Positions 55,407 through 63,869 of a stretch of 64,000 nt of DNA are shown one piece after another. The translations under genes and the position numbers were made by a program. The stretch is from the NCBI RefSeq assembly GCF_004798905.1, contig NZ_SDMO01000002.1, positions 62,001 through 126,000 on the forward strand. Reading direction: 5' to 3'. The notes under the pieces were generated by a model. It was given only the letters and a program-made list of their open reading frames with translations, did not search any database and had not been told where the DNA came from. The stretch is from Halomonas borealis. GTDB lineage: Bacteria > Pseudomonadota > Gammaproteobacteria > Pseudomonadales > Halomonadaceae. The number at the start of each line of letters is the position of its first letter. Within the stretch, counting starts at the first letter, position 1.

Positions 55407-56194
55407 GCCAACACGAGACCGCGACCGACATCGACGCCTCCCTCGACACCCGCCCCGTGCTGACCGCCCGCGGCATTCGCCTCGGCTTCGGCGACACCAC
55501 GGTGCTCGACGGCGTCGACCTGACCGTGCAGCCCCGCGAGTTCATCGCCATCGTCGGCGCCTCGGGGGTCGGCAAGTCGACCCTGCTGCGCGCCTTGTCG
55601 GGCCTGCTGCCGCCCCGGGCCGGCGACGTCAGCATCCCCCATGGCCAGGGCCCGGATAGCCGGGCGGGGTCGATGGTCTTCCAGGCCCCGCGGCTGTTCC
55701 CCTGGCGACGGGTACGCGCCAACGTCGAGCTGGGCCTCGAAGGGCTCGCGCTGTCCCGCGGCGAGCGACGTCGCCGCGCCCTGGAGCCGCTGACCCTGGT
55801 CGGCCTGGAAGACTATGCCGAGCGTTGGCCCCACACCCTGTCCGGCGGCCAGCAGCAGCGGGTCGGCATCGCCCGCGCCCTGGCGGTGCGCCCGCGGGTG
55901 CTGTTCATGGACGAACCCTTCTCGGCGCTCGACGCCATCACCCGGCGGCGCCTGCAGCAGGAGCTGATCGACCTGCGCCAGCGTACCGAGGCGGCGATCG
56001 TCTTCGTCACCCACGACATCGAGGAGGCCGTGCTGCTGGCCGACCAGGTGGTCGTGCTGGGCGGCCAGACCACGGATCGCCCGGCCGGCGTGGTGGCCCA
56101 TCACCGGGTGACGCTGCCCGCCCTGGGGCGCCGCGACCATCCCGACTTCGCCGATCGGGTGCAGGCCATCGAGGCCGCCATCGGCCAACACTGA
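55403..56194 (+). CDS. ABC transporter ATPase (SsuB/TauB family)
   Basis: A 263-residue ABC ATPase: Walker A GASGVGKST (about 52-60), signature LSGGQQQRVGIARALAV (about 147-163), Walker B VLFMDEPFSALD and switch His in VFVTHDIEEAVLLAD. It powers the SsuC-like permease. The ATG at 55403 overlaps the permease stop; an in-frame GTG at 55394 lacks support. Confidence 0.92.
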   Translation: MSQHETATDIDASLDTRPVLTARGIRLGFGDTTVLDGVDLTVQPREFIAIVGASGVGKSTLLRALSGLLPPRAGDVSIPHGQGPDSRAGSMVFQAPRLFPWRRVRANVELGLEGLALSRGERRRRALEPLTLVGLEDYAERWPHTLSGGQQQRVGIARALAVRPRVLFMDEPFSALDAITRRRLQQELIDLRQRTEAAIVFVTHDIEEAVLLADQVVVLGGQTTDRPAGVVAHHRVTLPALGRRDHPDFADRVQAIEAAIGQH

Positions 56195-56210
56195 ACGAGG
56201 CGACGAGCCA

Positions 56211-56510
56211 ATGAGCGATCTTCGCGTGCTGCTCCACGCCCCCACCGCCGAGGCCCTGACCCGGGCCCGGCGCAACGCCCGCAACCTCCAGCATGCCCGC
56301 CCCGCGGCCGAGGTGCTGATCATCGCCAACGGCGGCGCCGTGGCCGCCGCCCTGGCCGAACCCGACGCGAGCGACGACCGCCTGCGGCTGTGCCGCAACT
56401 CGCTGGCCGCCCAGGGCCTCGACAACCCCCATGGCATCGCCGAGGTCGAGGCCGCGGTGGTGACGCTGGCCGAATATCAGCGCGACGGCTGGGCCTATAT
56501 CCGCGCCTGA
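56211..56510 (+). CDS. DsrE-like small protein
   Basis: A 99-residue protein with the DsrE/DsrF-like alpha/beta pattern (LRVLLHAPTAEALTRARRNA, then AEVLIIANGGAVAAAL and a helix with Cys in LRLCRNSLAAQG). DsrE-family proteins often carry sulfur on a Cys; Cys60 is the single candidate. It lies 16 bases after the ATPase, suggesting it serves the same operon, perhaps in sulfur handling. This is inference from position. Confidence 0.65.
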   Translation: MSDLRVLLHAPTAEALTRARRNARNLQHARPAAEVLIIANGGAVAAALAEPDASDDRLRLCRNSLAAQGLDNPHGIAEVEAAVVTLAEYQRDGWAYIRA

Positions 56511-56623
56511 GCCGCACAGGCGCGGCCTTGAAGCGGACAAGGCTCGACAGTCGCCACCCGCAGGGCGATGATCGGCAGCCATGAGGGGCCTGCCCGCCGC
56601 TCGATCATCGACAAGGAACGCCC

Positions 56624-57304
56624 ATGCGCATACTGCTGGTGGAAGACGATCCCAGCCTGGCGTCGGGTATTCGCCTGGCGCTGAAGCCCGAGCACTACAC
56701 CGTCGACATCCTCGACGACGGCGTCGAGGCCCTCAATGCCCTGCGCGACGAGGAGCCCTTCGATGCCATCATCCTCGACCTGGGCCTGCCACGGCTCGAC
56801 GGCATCGACCTGCTCGTGCGCCTGCGGCATGCCGGCAACCGGGTGCCGGTGCTGGTACTGACCGCCCGCGACGGCATCGAGGAGCGCATCCAGGGCCTGG
56901 ATGCCGGCGCCGACGACTACCTGACCAAACCCTTCGAGGTCGCCGAGCTCAAGGCACGGCTGCGCGCCCTGCTGCGCCGCAGCCAGGGGCTGGCCAGCAG
57001 TGAGCTGCGCCATCGCGGCGTGGTGCTCGACCCGGAGAACCACCGCGTCAGCTACCGTGGCGAGCCGGTCTCGCTGTCACGCCGCGAGTTCACCCTGCTG
57101 CAGGAATTCCTCAGCCATCCGGGCCACGCCTTCACCCGCGATACCTTGACCCGCCTGCTCTACGGCTGGGACGAGGACGTGGCGAGCAACGCCATCGAGG
57201 TCCACGTCCATCACCTGCGCAAGAAGCTGGCGCCCGAGCTGATCCGCACCCTACGCGGCATCGGCTATATCATGGACGACACGCCCGCGGACGAGGCCCC
57301 ATGA
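56624..57304 (+). CDS. OmpR/PhoB family response regulator
   Basis: A 226-residue two-domain regulator: a receiver domain (1-115) with phospho-acceptor Asp52 in IILDLGLPRLDG and Lys about 104, and a C-terminal winged-helix domain (about 125-222) ending LAPELIRTLRGIGYIM. It resembles QseB/PmrA. The ATG at 56624 follows AAGGA. Its stop overlaps the start of the sensor kinase (ATGA), and the two form a typical pair. The target genes are unknown. Confidence 0.93.
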   Translation: MRILLVEDDPSLASGIRLALKPEHYTVDILDDGVEALNALRDEEPFDAIILDLGLPRLDGIDLLVRLRHAGNRVPVLVLTARDGIEERIQGLDAGADDYLTKPFEVAELKARLRALLRRSQGLASSELRHRGVVLDPENHRVSYRGEPVSLSRREFTLLQEFLSHPGHAFTRDTLTRLLYGWDEDVASNAIEVHVHHLRKKLAPELIRTLRGIGYIMDDTPADEAP

Positions 57305-58671
57305 GCTCGATTCGTCGCCGCACCCTGGGCATCGTGCTGACGGTGGTCGCGCTGTGCATGCTGGCGATCGGCGTGACCAGCTATCGCGAGGCCGCCCAGG
57401 AAGTGGAAGCGCTGTTCGACGCCCGCCTGGCCCAGCAGGCTCGACTGGTGGACGGGCTGCTCAGCACACCACTACCCGAGGATCGCCGCGATGCCCTGCT
57501 GAAGAGCCTCGATGGCGCCCTGCGCCGCGACGCCTCCGGCCCCTCGGCCGACGACAGCCACCGCTACGAGGGCCGGGTGGCCTTCCAGGCCTGGCGTGGC
57601 GAGCGGCGGCTGCTGCGCTCCGTCCACGCCCCGGCCACGCCCTTCACCGGCTCCCAGGCGGGCTACGGCGACGAGACGCTGAACGGCCACGCGTGGCGGG
57701 TCTTCGCCCTCGGCGGCGACGACGGCCTGCGGGTGCTGGTCGGCGAACGCATCGATGCGCGCGACGAACTGGTCACCGGCATCGCCCTGCGCACCCTGCT
57801 GCCCGATCTGCTCGGCCTGCCGGTGCTCGCGGCGCTGCTGTGGTGGGCGATCGGCTGGGGGCTGCGGCCGCTGTCGCGGCTGGCCGCTCAGATCGAGGCC
57901 CGCGATCCACAGCGGCTTCACCCCTTGCCCGACGATCCGTTGCCACGCGAGCTTGCCACCATCGTCGGTGCCCTCAACGGACTGCTGGCACGCATCCGCG
58001 ACCTACGCTCACGCGAGAAACGCTTCATCGCCGATGCCGCCCATGAGCTGCGCACCCCGCTGACGGTGCTCGATCTGCACGCCCAGAACGCCCTGGCCAC
58101 CGAGGAACCCGCGGACCGACGCGAGGCGCTGACGCTGCTGCGCGACGGCCTGACCCGCGCGACCCGGCTGGTCGGCCAGCTGCTGACCTTGGCGCGCCTC
58201 GACCCCGAACAGGAAGACGCGCCGGACCAGCGGGTCGACCTGCTGCACGAGGTACGTGAGTCGCTGGCCGAGCTGATGCCGTTGGCCACCGATCACGACC
58301 AGGGCCTGTACCTGGAGGCCGACCATGCCGCCGACTGGATGCTGAGCACCGAGCCCGGCGCCGTCACCACGCTGATCAAGAACCTGGTCGGCAACGCCAT
58401 CCGGCATTCCCCCACCGGGGGTCGCATCGACGTGACCCTGTGCAGGGAAGCGACTGCCTTGGTGCTGCGGGTGGACGACAGCGGCCCCGGCATCCCCGCG
58501 GCGGGCCGCCAGCAGGCGCTGGCGCGCTTCCACCGCAGCGGCGTGGGAGCCGGCGCCGGCCTCGGGCTGTCCATCGTCGATCGTCTGGTGCAGCGTCATG
58601 GCGGCCGGCTGACGCTGGACGACGCCCCCAGCGGCGGGCTGCGCGTGTGCGTGCGCCTGCCACGCGCCTGA
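57301..58671 (+). CDS. Two-component sensor histidine kinase
   Basis: A 456-residue inner-membrane kinase. Two transmembrane helices (about 9-26 and 168-187) enclose a periplasmic sensing domain, followed by a HAMP linker, HisKA with phospho-His248 in FIADAAHELRTPLTVLDL, and an HATPase domain (NLVGNAIRHSP, DDSGPGIP, GAGLGLSIVDRLVQ). It resembles QseC/PmrB. It signals to the response regulator immediately upstream; the stimulus cannot be read from the sequence. Confidence 0.93.
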   Translation: MSSIRRRTLGIVLTVVALCMLAIGVTSYREAAQEVEALFDARLAQQARLVDGLLSTPLPEDRRDALLKSLDGALRRDASGPSADDSHRYEGRVAFQAWRGERRLLRSVHAPATPFTGSQAGYGDETLNGHAWRVFALGGDDGLRVLVGERIDARDELVTGIALRTLLPDLLGLPVLAALLWWAIGWGLRPLSRLAAQIEARDPQRLHPLPDDPLPRELATIVGALNGLLARIRDLRSREKRFIADAAHELRTPLTVLDLHAQNALATEEPADRREALTLLRDGLTRATRLVGQLLTLARLDPEQEDAPDQRVDLLHEVRESLAELMPLATDHDQGLYLEADHAADWMLSTEPGAVTTLIKNLVGNAIRHSPTGGRIDVTLCREATALVLRVDDSGPGIPAAGRQQALARFHRSGVGAGAGLGLSIVDRLVQRHGGRLTLDDAPSGGLRVCVRLPRA

Positions 58672-58714
58672 TGCCCCACCTTCGAGCCGCGCCGGTGCTG
58701 GACCTTGAGCCGGC

Positions 58715-58743
58715 TTTACAAGCTCCGGGTGAAGCGGGATAGT
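58715..58743 (+). promoter_or_regulatory. Sigma-70 promoter of the thiamine operon
   Basis: TTTACA (58715-58720) and GATAGT (58738-58743) are spaced 17 bases, giving a start near 58750, exactly where the riboswitch begins. Confidence 0.65.
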
Positions 58744-58749
58744 GAGGCT

Positions 58750-58838
58750 CGACGACAGGGGCGCCGGGCGAAGACTCGCCACGGCTGAGAGGCACCCTCA
58801 CCACCTGACCCGGATAATGCCGGCGGAGGGAGTCGTGC
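58750..58838 (+). ncRNA. TPP riboswitch (THI element)
   Basis: The conserved CTGAGA (58784-58789) and ACCTGACCCGGATAATGCCG (58803-58822) blocks, followed by GGAGGGA, match the thiamine pyrophosphate aptamer. P1 can form between ACGAC (58752-58756) and GTCGT (58832-58836). It lies 42 bases before thiM and probably lowers expression when TPP is abundant. Confidence 0.93.
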
Positions 58839-58879
58839 CGCTTGCGTCGCGGCCACGCCTCCCCTCGCCAGGAGGCTCG

Positions 58880-59698
58880 ATGCAATCCCTCGACCCCGTT
58901 TCCCACCTGGAACGTGTGCGCGCCACCACCCCGCTGGTCCACAACATCACCAACCATGTGGCGATGCCCTTCATGGCCAACGCGCTATTGGCACTGGGCG
59001 CCTCGCCGGCCATGATCCATGCCCGTGAGGAAGCCGCCGAATTCACCGACCTGGCCGCCGCCCTGACCCTCAATATCGGCACCCTATCGCCCCACTGGCT
59101 GGCGGCCATGGACGACGCCGCCCGTGCCGCCAACGCGACCGGCACGCCCTGGGTGCTCGACCCGGTGGCGGTGGGCGCCACCGGCTTTCGCCGCGAGGCC
59201 GGCGCCCGGCTGCTGGCGCTGGGCCCGACCGCGATCCGCGGCAACGCCTCGGAGATCCTGGCACTGGCGCGGCAGGGCGGCGGCGGACGCGGCGTGGATA
59301 GCACCGACACTGCCGACAGCGCCGAACGGGCCGCCGTGGCGCTGGCCCGGGACAGCGGTGCCGTGGTGGCAGTCACCGGCGAGGTCGACCTGGTCACCGA
59401 CGGGCGGCGCCTGGCGAAGGTCACCGGCGGTCACCCGCTGATGCCCCGGGTCACCACCCTGGGCTGTGCGCTGACCGGCGTGGTTGGCGCCTTCCTGTCC
59501 GGCGCCGAAGATGCCTTCGAGGCCACGGTGGCGGCACTCGCCGCCTACGCGGTGGCCGGAGAAACCGCCGGGCGAACCGCCGCCGGCCCCGGCAGCTTCG
59601 CCGTGGCCTTCCTCGACGCCCTCTATGCCCTCGACACCGCCACCCTGTCTCGTCCTCTCGCCGACCGCGTCAGCCTGGAGCTCACCGATGCGCCTTGA
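58880..59698 (+). CDS. thiM: Hydroxyethylthiazole kinase
   Basis: A 272-residue kinase that phosphorylates 4-methyl-5-(2-hydroxyethyl)thiazole for thiamine salvage. It shows TPLVHNITNHVAMPFMANAL (about 16-35), PWVLDPVAVGATGFR and the phosphate-binding TTLGCALTGVVGAFLS with the catalytic Cys. The ATG at 58880 follows AGGAGG behind the TPP riboswitch; the upstream open frame is the riboswitch itself. The thiE start lies within its 3' end. Confidence 0.95.
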   Translation: MQSLDPVSHLERVRATTPLVHNITNHVAMPFMANALLALGASPAMIHAREEAAEFTDLAAALTLNIGTLSPHWLAAMDDAARAANATGTPWVLDPVAVGATGFRREAGARLLALGPTAIRGNASEILALARQGGGGRGVDSTDTADSAERAAVALARDSGAVVAVTGEVDLVTDGRRLAKVTGGHPLMPRVTTLGCALTGVVGAFLSGAEDAFEATVAALAAYAVAGETAGRTAAGPGSFAVAFLDALYALDTATLSRPLADRVSLELTDAP

Positions 59699-60314
59699 TC
59701 TCTCCCTCTACCTGGTCACCGATCCCGAGCTGTGCGCCGCCCATGGCATGGAGCAGACCGTGCTGGCCGCGGTGCGTGGCGGCGTGAGCATCGTCCAGCT
59801 ACGCGACAAACACGCCAGCGACGCCGAGCTGGTGCCGTTGGCACGGCGCCTCAAGAGCGCCCTGGCCGGCAGCGGCGTGCCGCTGATCATCAACGACCGC
59901 CTGGAAGTGGCGCTGGCCAGCCAGGCCGACGGCCTGCACATCGGACAGGACGACGGCGAGGTAGCCGACGCCCGGGCGGCGTTGGGCCCGCACGCCCTCC
60001 TCGGTCTCTCGGTGCAGACCCACGAACAGCTGGCACGGCTCGACGCCGAGCGCCTCGACTACCTGGGCCTCGGCCCGGTCTTCGCGACACCGACCAAGCG
60101 CGATCACGCCGCGCCGCTGGGCTTCGACGGGCTAGCCGAACTGGCCGCCGCGAGCCCACTGCCCACGGTGGCCATCGGCGGCCTCACGGCCGAACACGTC
60201 GAGGCCGTGCGGCTGGCCGGGGCGAACGGCCTGGCGGTGGTCTCGGCGATCTGCGCCGCGCCCGACCCTCAAGCGGCCGCCCGCGCCTTCCCTCGCTTCG
60301 GCGCCGTCCGCTGA
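59688..60314 (+). CDS. thiE: Thiamine-phosphate synthase
   Basis: A 208-residue TIM-barrel enzyme coupling hydroxymethylpyrimidine diphosphate with thiazole phosphate. Landmarks are LYLVTDPEL (7-15), VSIVQLRDKHASDAEL (about 33-48), INDRLEVALASQADGLHIGQ (about 67-86) and LGLGPVFATPTK (about 125-136). It overlaps thiM by 11 bases. No thiD is present here, so HMP phosphorylation must be encoded elsewhere. Confidence 0.95.
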   Translation: MRLDLSLYLVTDPELCAAHGMEQTVLAAVRGGVSIVQLRDKHASDAELVPLARRLKSALAGSGVPLIINDRLEVALASQADGLHIGQDDGEVADARAALGPHALLGLSVQTHEQLARLDAERLDYLGLGPVFATPTKRDHAAPLGFDGLAELAAASPLPTVAIGGLTAEHVEAVRLAGANGLAVVSAICAAPDPQAAARAFPRFGAVR

Positions 60315-60324
60315 GGCGCCATGC

Positions 60325-61200
60325 CTAGAACGACGGGCGGCGATTCAGGGCGACACGACGCTCCTGGTAGGCAATCGCCAGGCCGCTGGCGATGATCAGG
60401 CTACCGCCCGCGAACACCCAGGGGTCCGGCATCTCGCCCCACAGCCCCCAACCCAGCAGCACCGCCCATAGCAGTGCCGTGTAGTCGAAGGGCGCGGCGA
60501 TGGCCGCCGGCGCATAGCGAACGGCCTGGGTGAGCCCCACCATGCCGCCGACCCCGAGCACGCCGCCGACCAGGAAGCCGAGCCAATGCCACGGCGCCGG
60601 CGTCTGCCATACCCAGGGCAGGGCCAGGGACGCGCTCAGACACGGCACCAGGGTGGTGTAGAAGACCATCGCCCAGAGATGTTCCCCCTCGCCGTAGCGA
60701 CGCGCCGTGATCATGGTCAAGGCGTAGAACAGCGCCGCGGCGATCACCATCAGCATGGCGGGCTGGAAGCCGGCGGCCCCGGGCCGGACCACCACCAGCA
60801 CGCCGACGAAGCCGAACAGCGTGGCCAGCCAGGTCACGCGGTCGACCCGCTCGCCGAGCAACGGCACCGAGAGTAGCGTCACGAACAGCGGGGCGGCGAA
60901 AGCGATCGCCGTGGCGGTGGCCAGCGGCAGCAGTACCAGCCCCGACATGAAACTGATCATGGTGGCGGTGAAGATCAGGCCACGCATCAGGTGCACCCCC
61001 GGCCGGCGCGTGGCCAGGGTGCGCAGTCCGCCGTTGAAGCGTGCGATCAGCACGATCAGCGGCAACGACACCAGGGTCCGGAAGAAGATGATCTGCAACG
61101 GCGAGTGAACCTGACCCAACCACTTGGTGAGGGCATCGCCCAGGGCCAGGCACAGCACGCCGCCGCACATGAACAGGATGCCCTTCAAAGAAGATGTCAT
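60325..61200 (-). CDS. EamA/DMT family transporter
   Basis: A 291-residue membrane protein with ten hydrophobic segments arranged as two EamA repeats (about 5-140 and 148-285). Such DMT proteins usually export amino acids or small metabolites. The C-terminal half has the conserved AIAAPFDYTALLWAVLLGWG and GLAIAYQERR. The ATG at 61200 ends 35 bases before the terminator of the upstream carboxypeptidase gene, so it is likely transcribed alone. Confidence 0.88.
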   Translation of the reverse strand: MTSSLKGILFMCGGVLCLALGDALTKWLGQVHSPLQIIFFRTLVSLPLIVLIARFNGGLRTLATRRPGVHLMRGLIFTATMISFMSGLVLLPLATATAIAFAAPLFVTLLSVPLLGERVDRVTWLATLFGFVGVLVVVRPGAAGFQPAMLMVIAAALFYALTMITARRYGEGEHLWAMVFYTTLVPCLSASLALPWVWQTPAPWHWLGFLVGGVLGVGGMVGLTQAVRYAPAAIAAPFDYTALLWAVLLGWGLWGEMPDPWVFAGGSLIIASGLAIAYQERRVALNRRPSF

Positions 61201-61224
61201 GCGTCGCCTCCATGCGTGCGCGAA

Positions 61225-61257
61225 AGAACGAAAACCCCGCCGGCGAAGCCGGCGGGG
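61225..61257 (-). terminator. Terminator after the D,D-carboxypeptidase gene
   Basis: A perfect 10-bp stem CCCCGCCGGC / GCCGGCGGGG (61235-61244 with 61248-61257) is followed on the minus strand by TTTTCGTTCTTT, a typical terminator tail. Confidence 0.85.
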
Positions 61258-61340
61258 TGGTGAGCCTCACGCCGAGTGTCGAGCACGACAACGGCGGGGC
61301 CGACGGGGGTCGAGGCGCTGGCGGCTGCCGGAGCGCCCCG

Positions 61341-62822
61341 TCAGAGTGACGCCTGGACCACCATGCAATCCATGCCCTCGGCCTGCAGGCGCTGGCAGGC
61401 ATCCCGTGCCTGCCCTTCGTGCAGGTCCACCAGGCGTGCCCGATAGACGCCGGCCTCCTCCACTCGAGGCACGGCGATGCGGGCCTCGAGGCGTTCGGCG
61501 GCCAACCGCGCGGCGGCGCGGTCGGCGAGGCGCCGCGCGTGGCCGGCATCGCTGAAGGCGCCGACCTGCACGCCCCAGCCACCCACGGCGGCATCGTCGG
61601 GTTCGCTCGACGCCGTCGGCCGAGGATCGTCGCGGTCCGCGACCGAGCCCCCGACGGCCGTGTCCGCGCTCGGCGCCGAGGCCACGATGGCCTCGTCCGG
61701 CGAGGGCGAGGTGACGTCCTGGACCACGGGCCCGGCATTGGAGGATGCCTCGTTTGCCGCCGGCCGTGACGATACCGCGGTGGCCGATGAGACGGAGGCC
61801 GAGGCGGCGCTGGATGCGTCGCTTGCCGCCGGCCGTGACGACACCGCGGTGGCCGATGAGACGGAGGCCGAGACGACGCTGGATGCGTCGCTGTCTCGGC
61901 TCGCCAGCCGCTGGCTCGCGGGCAGCGGCTGCCCGCCCATCGGCATCAGCCGTTCGTCGGAGATCTCGGTGCGCGCCAGCCAGCCGTGGCCGTCGGCCAG
62001 GGCGGCGCGCGCGAAGCCGCGATTCAGCAGATCGGCCATGTGATCGTCCCGGGAGGCCGCGGTGAAGCCACCCATCACCACCGAGAGCATGCGCCGGCCG
62101 CCGTGCACCGCCGAGGTGGCGACGTTGAAGCCCGAGGCGCGAATGAAGCCCGTCTTGAGGCCATCGGTGCCTGGGTAGTCGGCCAGCAGGTTATTGTGGC
62201 CGCGGTAGGTATTACCGCGCCACTCGAAGCGCTGCAGCGAGAAGTAGTCGTAGTACTGGGGGAAGTCGAGCATCAAGCGACGAGCCAGCACCGCCATGTC
62301 GCGGGCGGTGGTGACCTGGGCGTCGTCCGGCAGGCCGGAGGCGTTACGGAAGGTGGTGTGACGCATGCCGAGCTCGTGCGCCTGCTCGGTCATCATCCGC
62401 GCGAAGTGACGCTCGCTGCTCCCCAGGGCCTCGGCGACCACCACCGCCACATCGTTGGCCGAACGCACGACCAACGATTCGATCGCCGTCTCCACCGGGA
62501 TGCTGTCGCCCGGCTTCAGATAGAGCTTGGTGGCCGGCATGGCCGCCGCCGCCGTCGAGACCGGCAGCGGCTGGCCCAGGCTCATGCTGCGGTCCTCCAG
62601 GGCCTCGAACAGCAGGTAGAGCGTCATCATCTTGGTCAGCGAGGCCGGGAAGCGCGGGGCATCGGCGTTCTCGGCATAGAGGACCTCGTGAGTGTCGGTG
62701 TCGATGACGATCCCCGCATAGCGGGGGTTCGCGGCCTGGGCGATAGGCGCCAGCAACATGCTGACCATGACGAGACCGGCGAGCAGACTGGCCCGCCAGT
62801 CGATGACCTGAGTCGGTAGCAT
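61341..62822 (-). CDS. D-alanyl-D-alanine carboxypeptidase (S11) with C-terminal SPOR domain
   Basis: A 493-residue periplasmic low-molecular-weight penicillin-binding protein. After a signal peptide (AQA near residue 30) come the three catalytic motifs: SLTK (61-64), SAN (121-123) and KTG (223-225). A long Ser/Ala-rich linker (about 305-375) with two near-identical 23-residue copies leads to a SPOR domain (about 415-493, VGGWGVQVGAFSDAGHARRL), which binds denuded septal glycan. The combination suggests trimming of pentapeptides at the division site. The ATG at 62822 is chosen because it begins the signal peptide. Confidence 0.9.
   Translation of the reverse strand: MLPTQVIDWRASLLAGLVMVSMLLAPIAQAANPRYAGIVIDTDTHEVLYAENADAPRFPASLTKMMTLYLLFEALEDRSMSLGQPLPVSTAAAAMPATKLYLKPGDSIPVETAIESLVVRSANDVAVVVAEALGSSERHFARMMTEQAHELGMRHTTFRNASGLPDDAQVTTARDMAVLARRLMLDFPQYYDYFSLQRFEWRGNTYRGHNNLLADYPGTDGLKTGFIRASGFNVATSAVHGGRRMLSVVMGGFTAASRDDHMADLLNRGFARAALADGHGWLARTEISDERLMPMGGQPLPASQRLASRDSDASSVVSASVSSATAVSSRPAASDASSAASASVSSATAVSSRPAANEASSNAGPVVQDVTSPSPDEAIVASAPSADTAVGGSVADRDDPRPTASSEPDDAAVGGWGVQVGAFSDAGHARRLADRAAARLAAERLEARIAVPRVEEAGVYRARLVDLHEGQARDACQRLQAEGMDCMVVQASL
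61756..61893 (-). repeat. 69-bp tandem duplication in the carboxypeptidase linker
   Basis: Two copies of a 69-base unit (61756-61824 and 61825-61893) differ at only a few positions. They encode 23-residue Ser/Ala-rich copies, a recent internal duplication that lengthens the linker in frame. Confidence 0.85.
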
Positions 62823-62960
62823 CGGTGTTCCCCTGAAAAATGACACTCTACATGACTGCATTATGACCTAGCGGCCTGCCCTGTACAGGATGAAACGCGG
62901 CCCGACGCACCATTTCCATTTTTCGCTGTCGATCCGCCCGTCACATCCTCGAGTGCCGCG

Positions 62961-63725
62961 TCATGGCCCCCACAGGCGTGCGACGCCGAGCCCGGCCAGG
63001 CGTAGCGACAACAGCGTCAGCGCCAGCCGGAACAATGCGTCGAAGCGGCGCTCGGTGAGCCGCCCCAACACATGCAGCCCCAGCCAGGTACCGAGGAAGC
63101 CGGCCGCGACCATGGCCAGGATCAGCCCCAGCCAGTGATGAAACACGAAGCCGGCCGCCCCGAACACCAGGGCCTTGGTGAGGTGCTGGGCCACCATGCA
63201 GGCGGAGAAGGTCGCCACCTTGGCCAGGCGCCCCGCCTGGCGTTGCTTGATGAAGGCCGCCACCAGCGGGCCGCTGGCTCCCACCAGGCTCGACAGCAGG
63301 GTGGTGATCGCGCCGACGATCAGGGTGCCGAGCCGCCCCAGGGCGCGCCCGGGCAACCCCGGCCCCCACAGGGTGAACAGCACGAAGGCGGCGATGCACA
63401 GCTCCAGCACCCCGGCGGGCAGGCGGATCAGCAGCCAGGCCGCGGCCATGGCCCCCAGTGCCACACCGGGCAGGAAGGCCAGCAAGGTGGCGCGATCGAG
63501 ATGGCGCCAGGTCATGCCCGCACGTCCGATGTTGGAGCCCAGCTGAACCATGCCATGCACCGGAATCAACGCCGCCGGCGGCATCACCTGGGCCAGCGCC
63601 ATGATCATCAGCACGCCGCCACCGGCGCCGAAGGCCGCGGTGAAGGCCGATGTCAGCACCGACAGCAGGATCAGCAGCAGGCCGAGCCCGCCGGACAGCG
63701 GCGAGAGAGCATCGAGCAACGACAT
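62961..63725 (-). CDS. TauE/SafE family sulfite exporter-like permease
   Basis: A 254-residue membrane protein with about eight hydrophobic segments and the family repeats FTAAFGAGGGVLMIMALAQV (about 28-47) and SSLVGASGPLVAAFIKQRQ (about 144-162). Such proteins move sulfite, sulfoacetate or other small anions. The ATG at 63725 is the only fit. It is not in an obvious operon. Confidence 0.88.
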   Translation of the reverse strand: MSLLDALSPLSGGLGLLLILLSVLTSAFTAAFGAGGGVLMIMALAQVMPPAALIPVHGMVQLGSNIGRAGMTWRHLDRATLLAFLPGVALGAMAAAWLLIRLPAGVLELCIAAFVLFTLWGPGLPGRALGRLGTLIVGAITTLLSSLVGASGPLVAAFIKQRQAGRLAKVATFSACMVAQHLTKALVFGAAGFVFHHWLGLILAMVAAGFLGTWLGLHVLGRLTERRFDALFRLALTLLSLRLAGLGVARLWGP

Positions 63726-63869
63726 GGGGCATCCCGATCCATGGGCGAGCCCCCAGCATAGCCGAGGGCCGGCATCGGGGGCAGCCCTCGACCGCTCAGC
63801 GGCCCGCTCGGTGCCGCCCCACCCTCAGCGGAGCCCGGCCGCCATGACGCTGTGACGCCGGGCGGCGCG

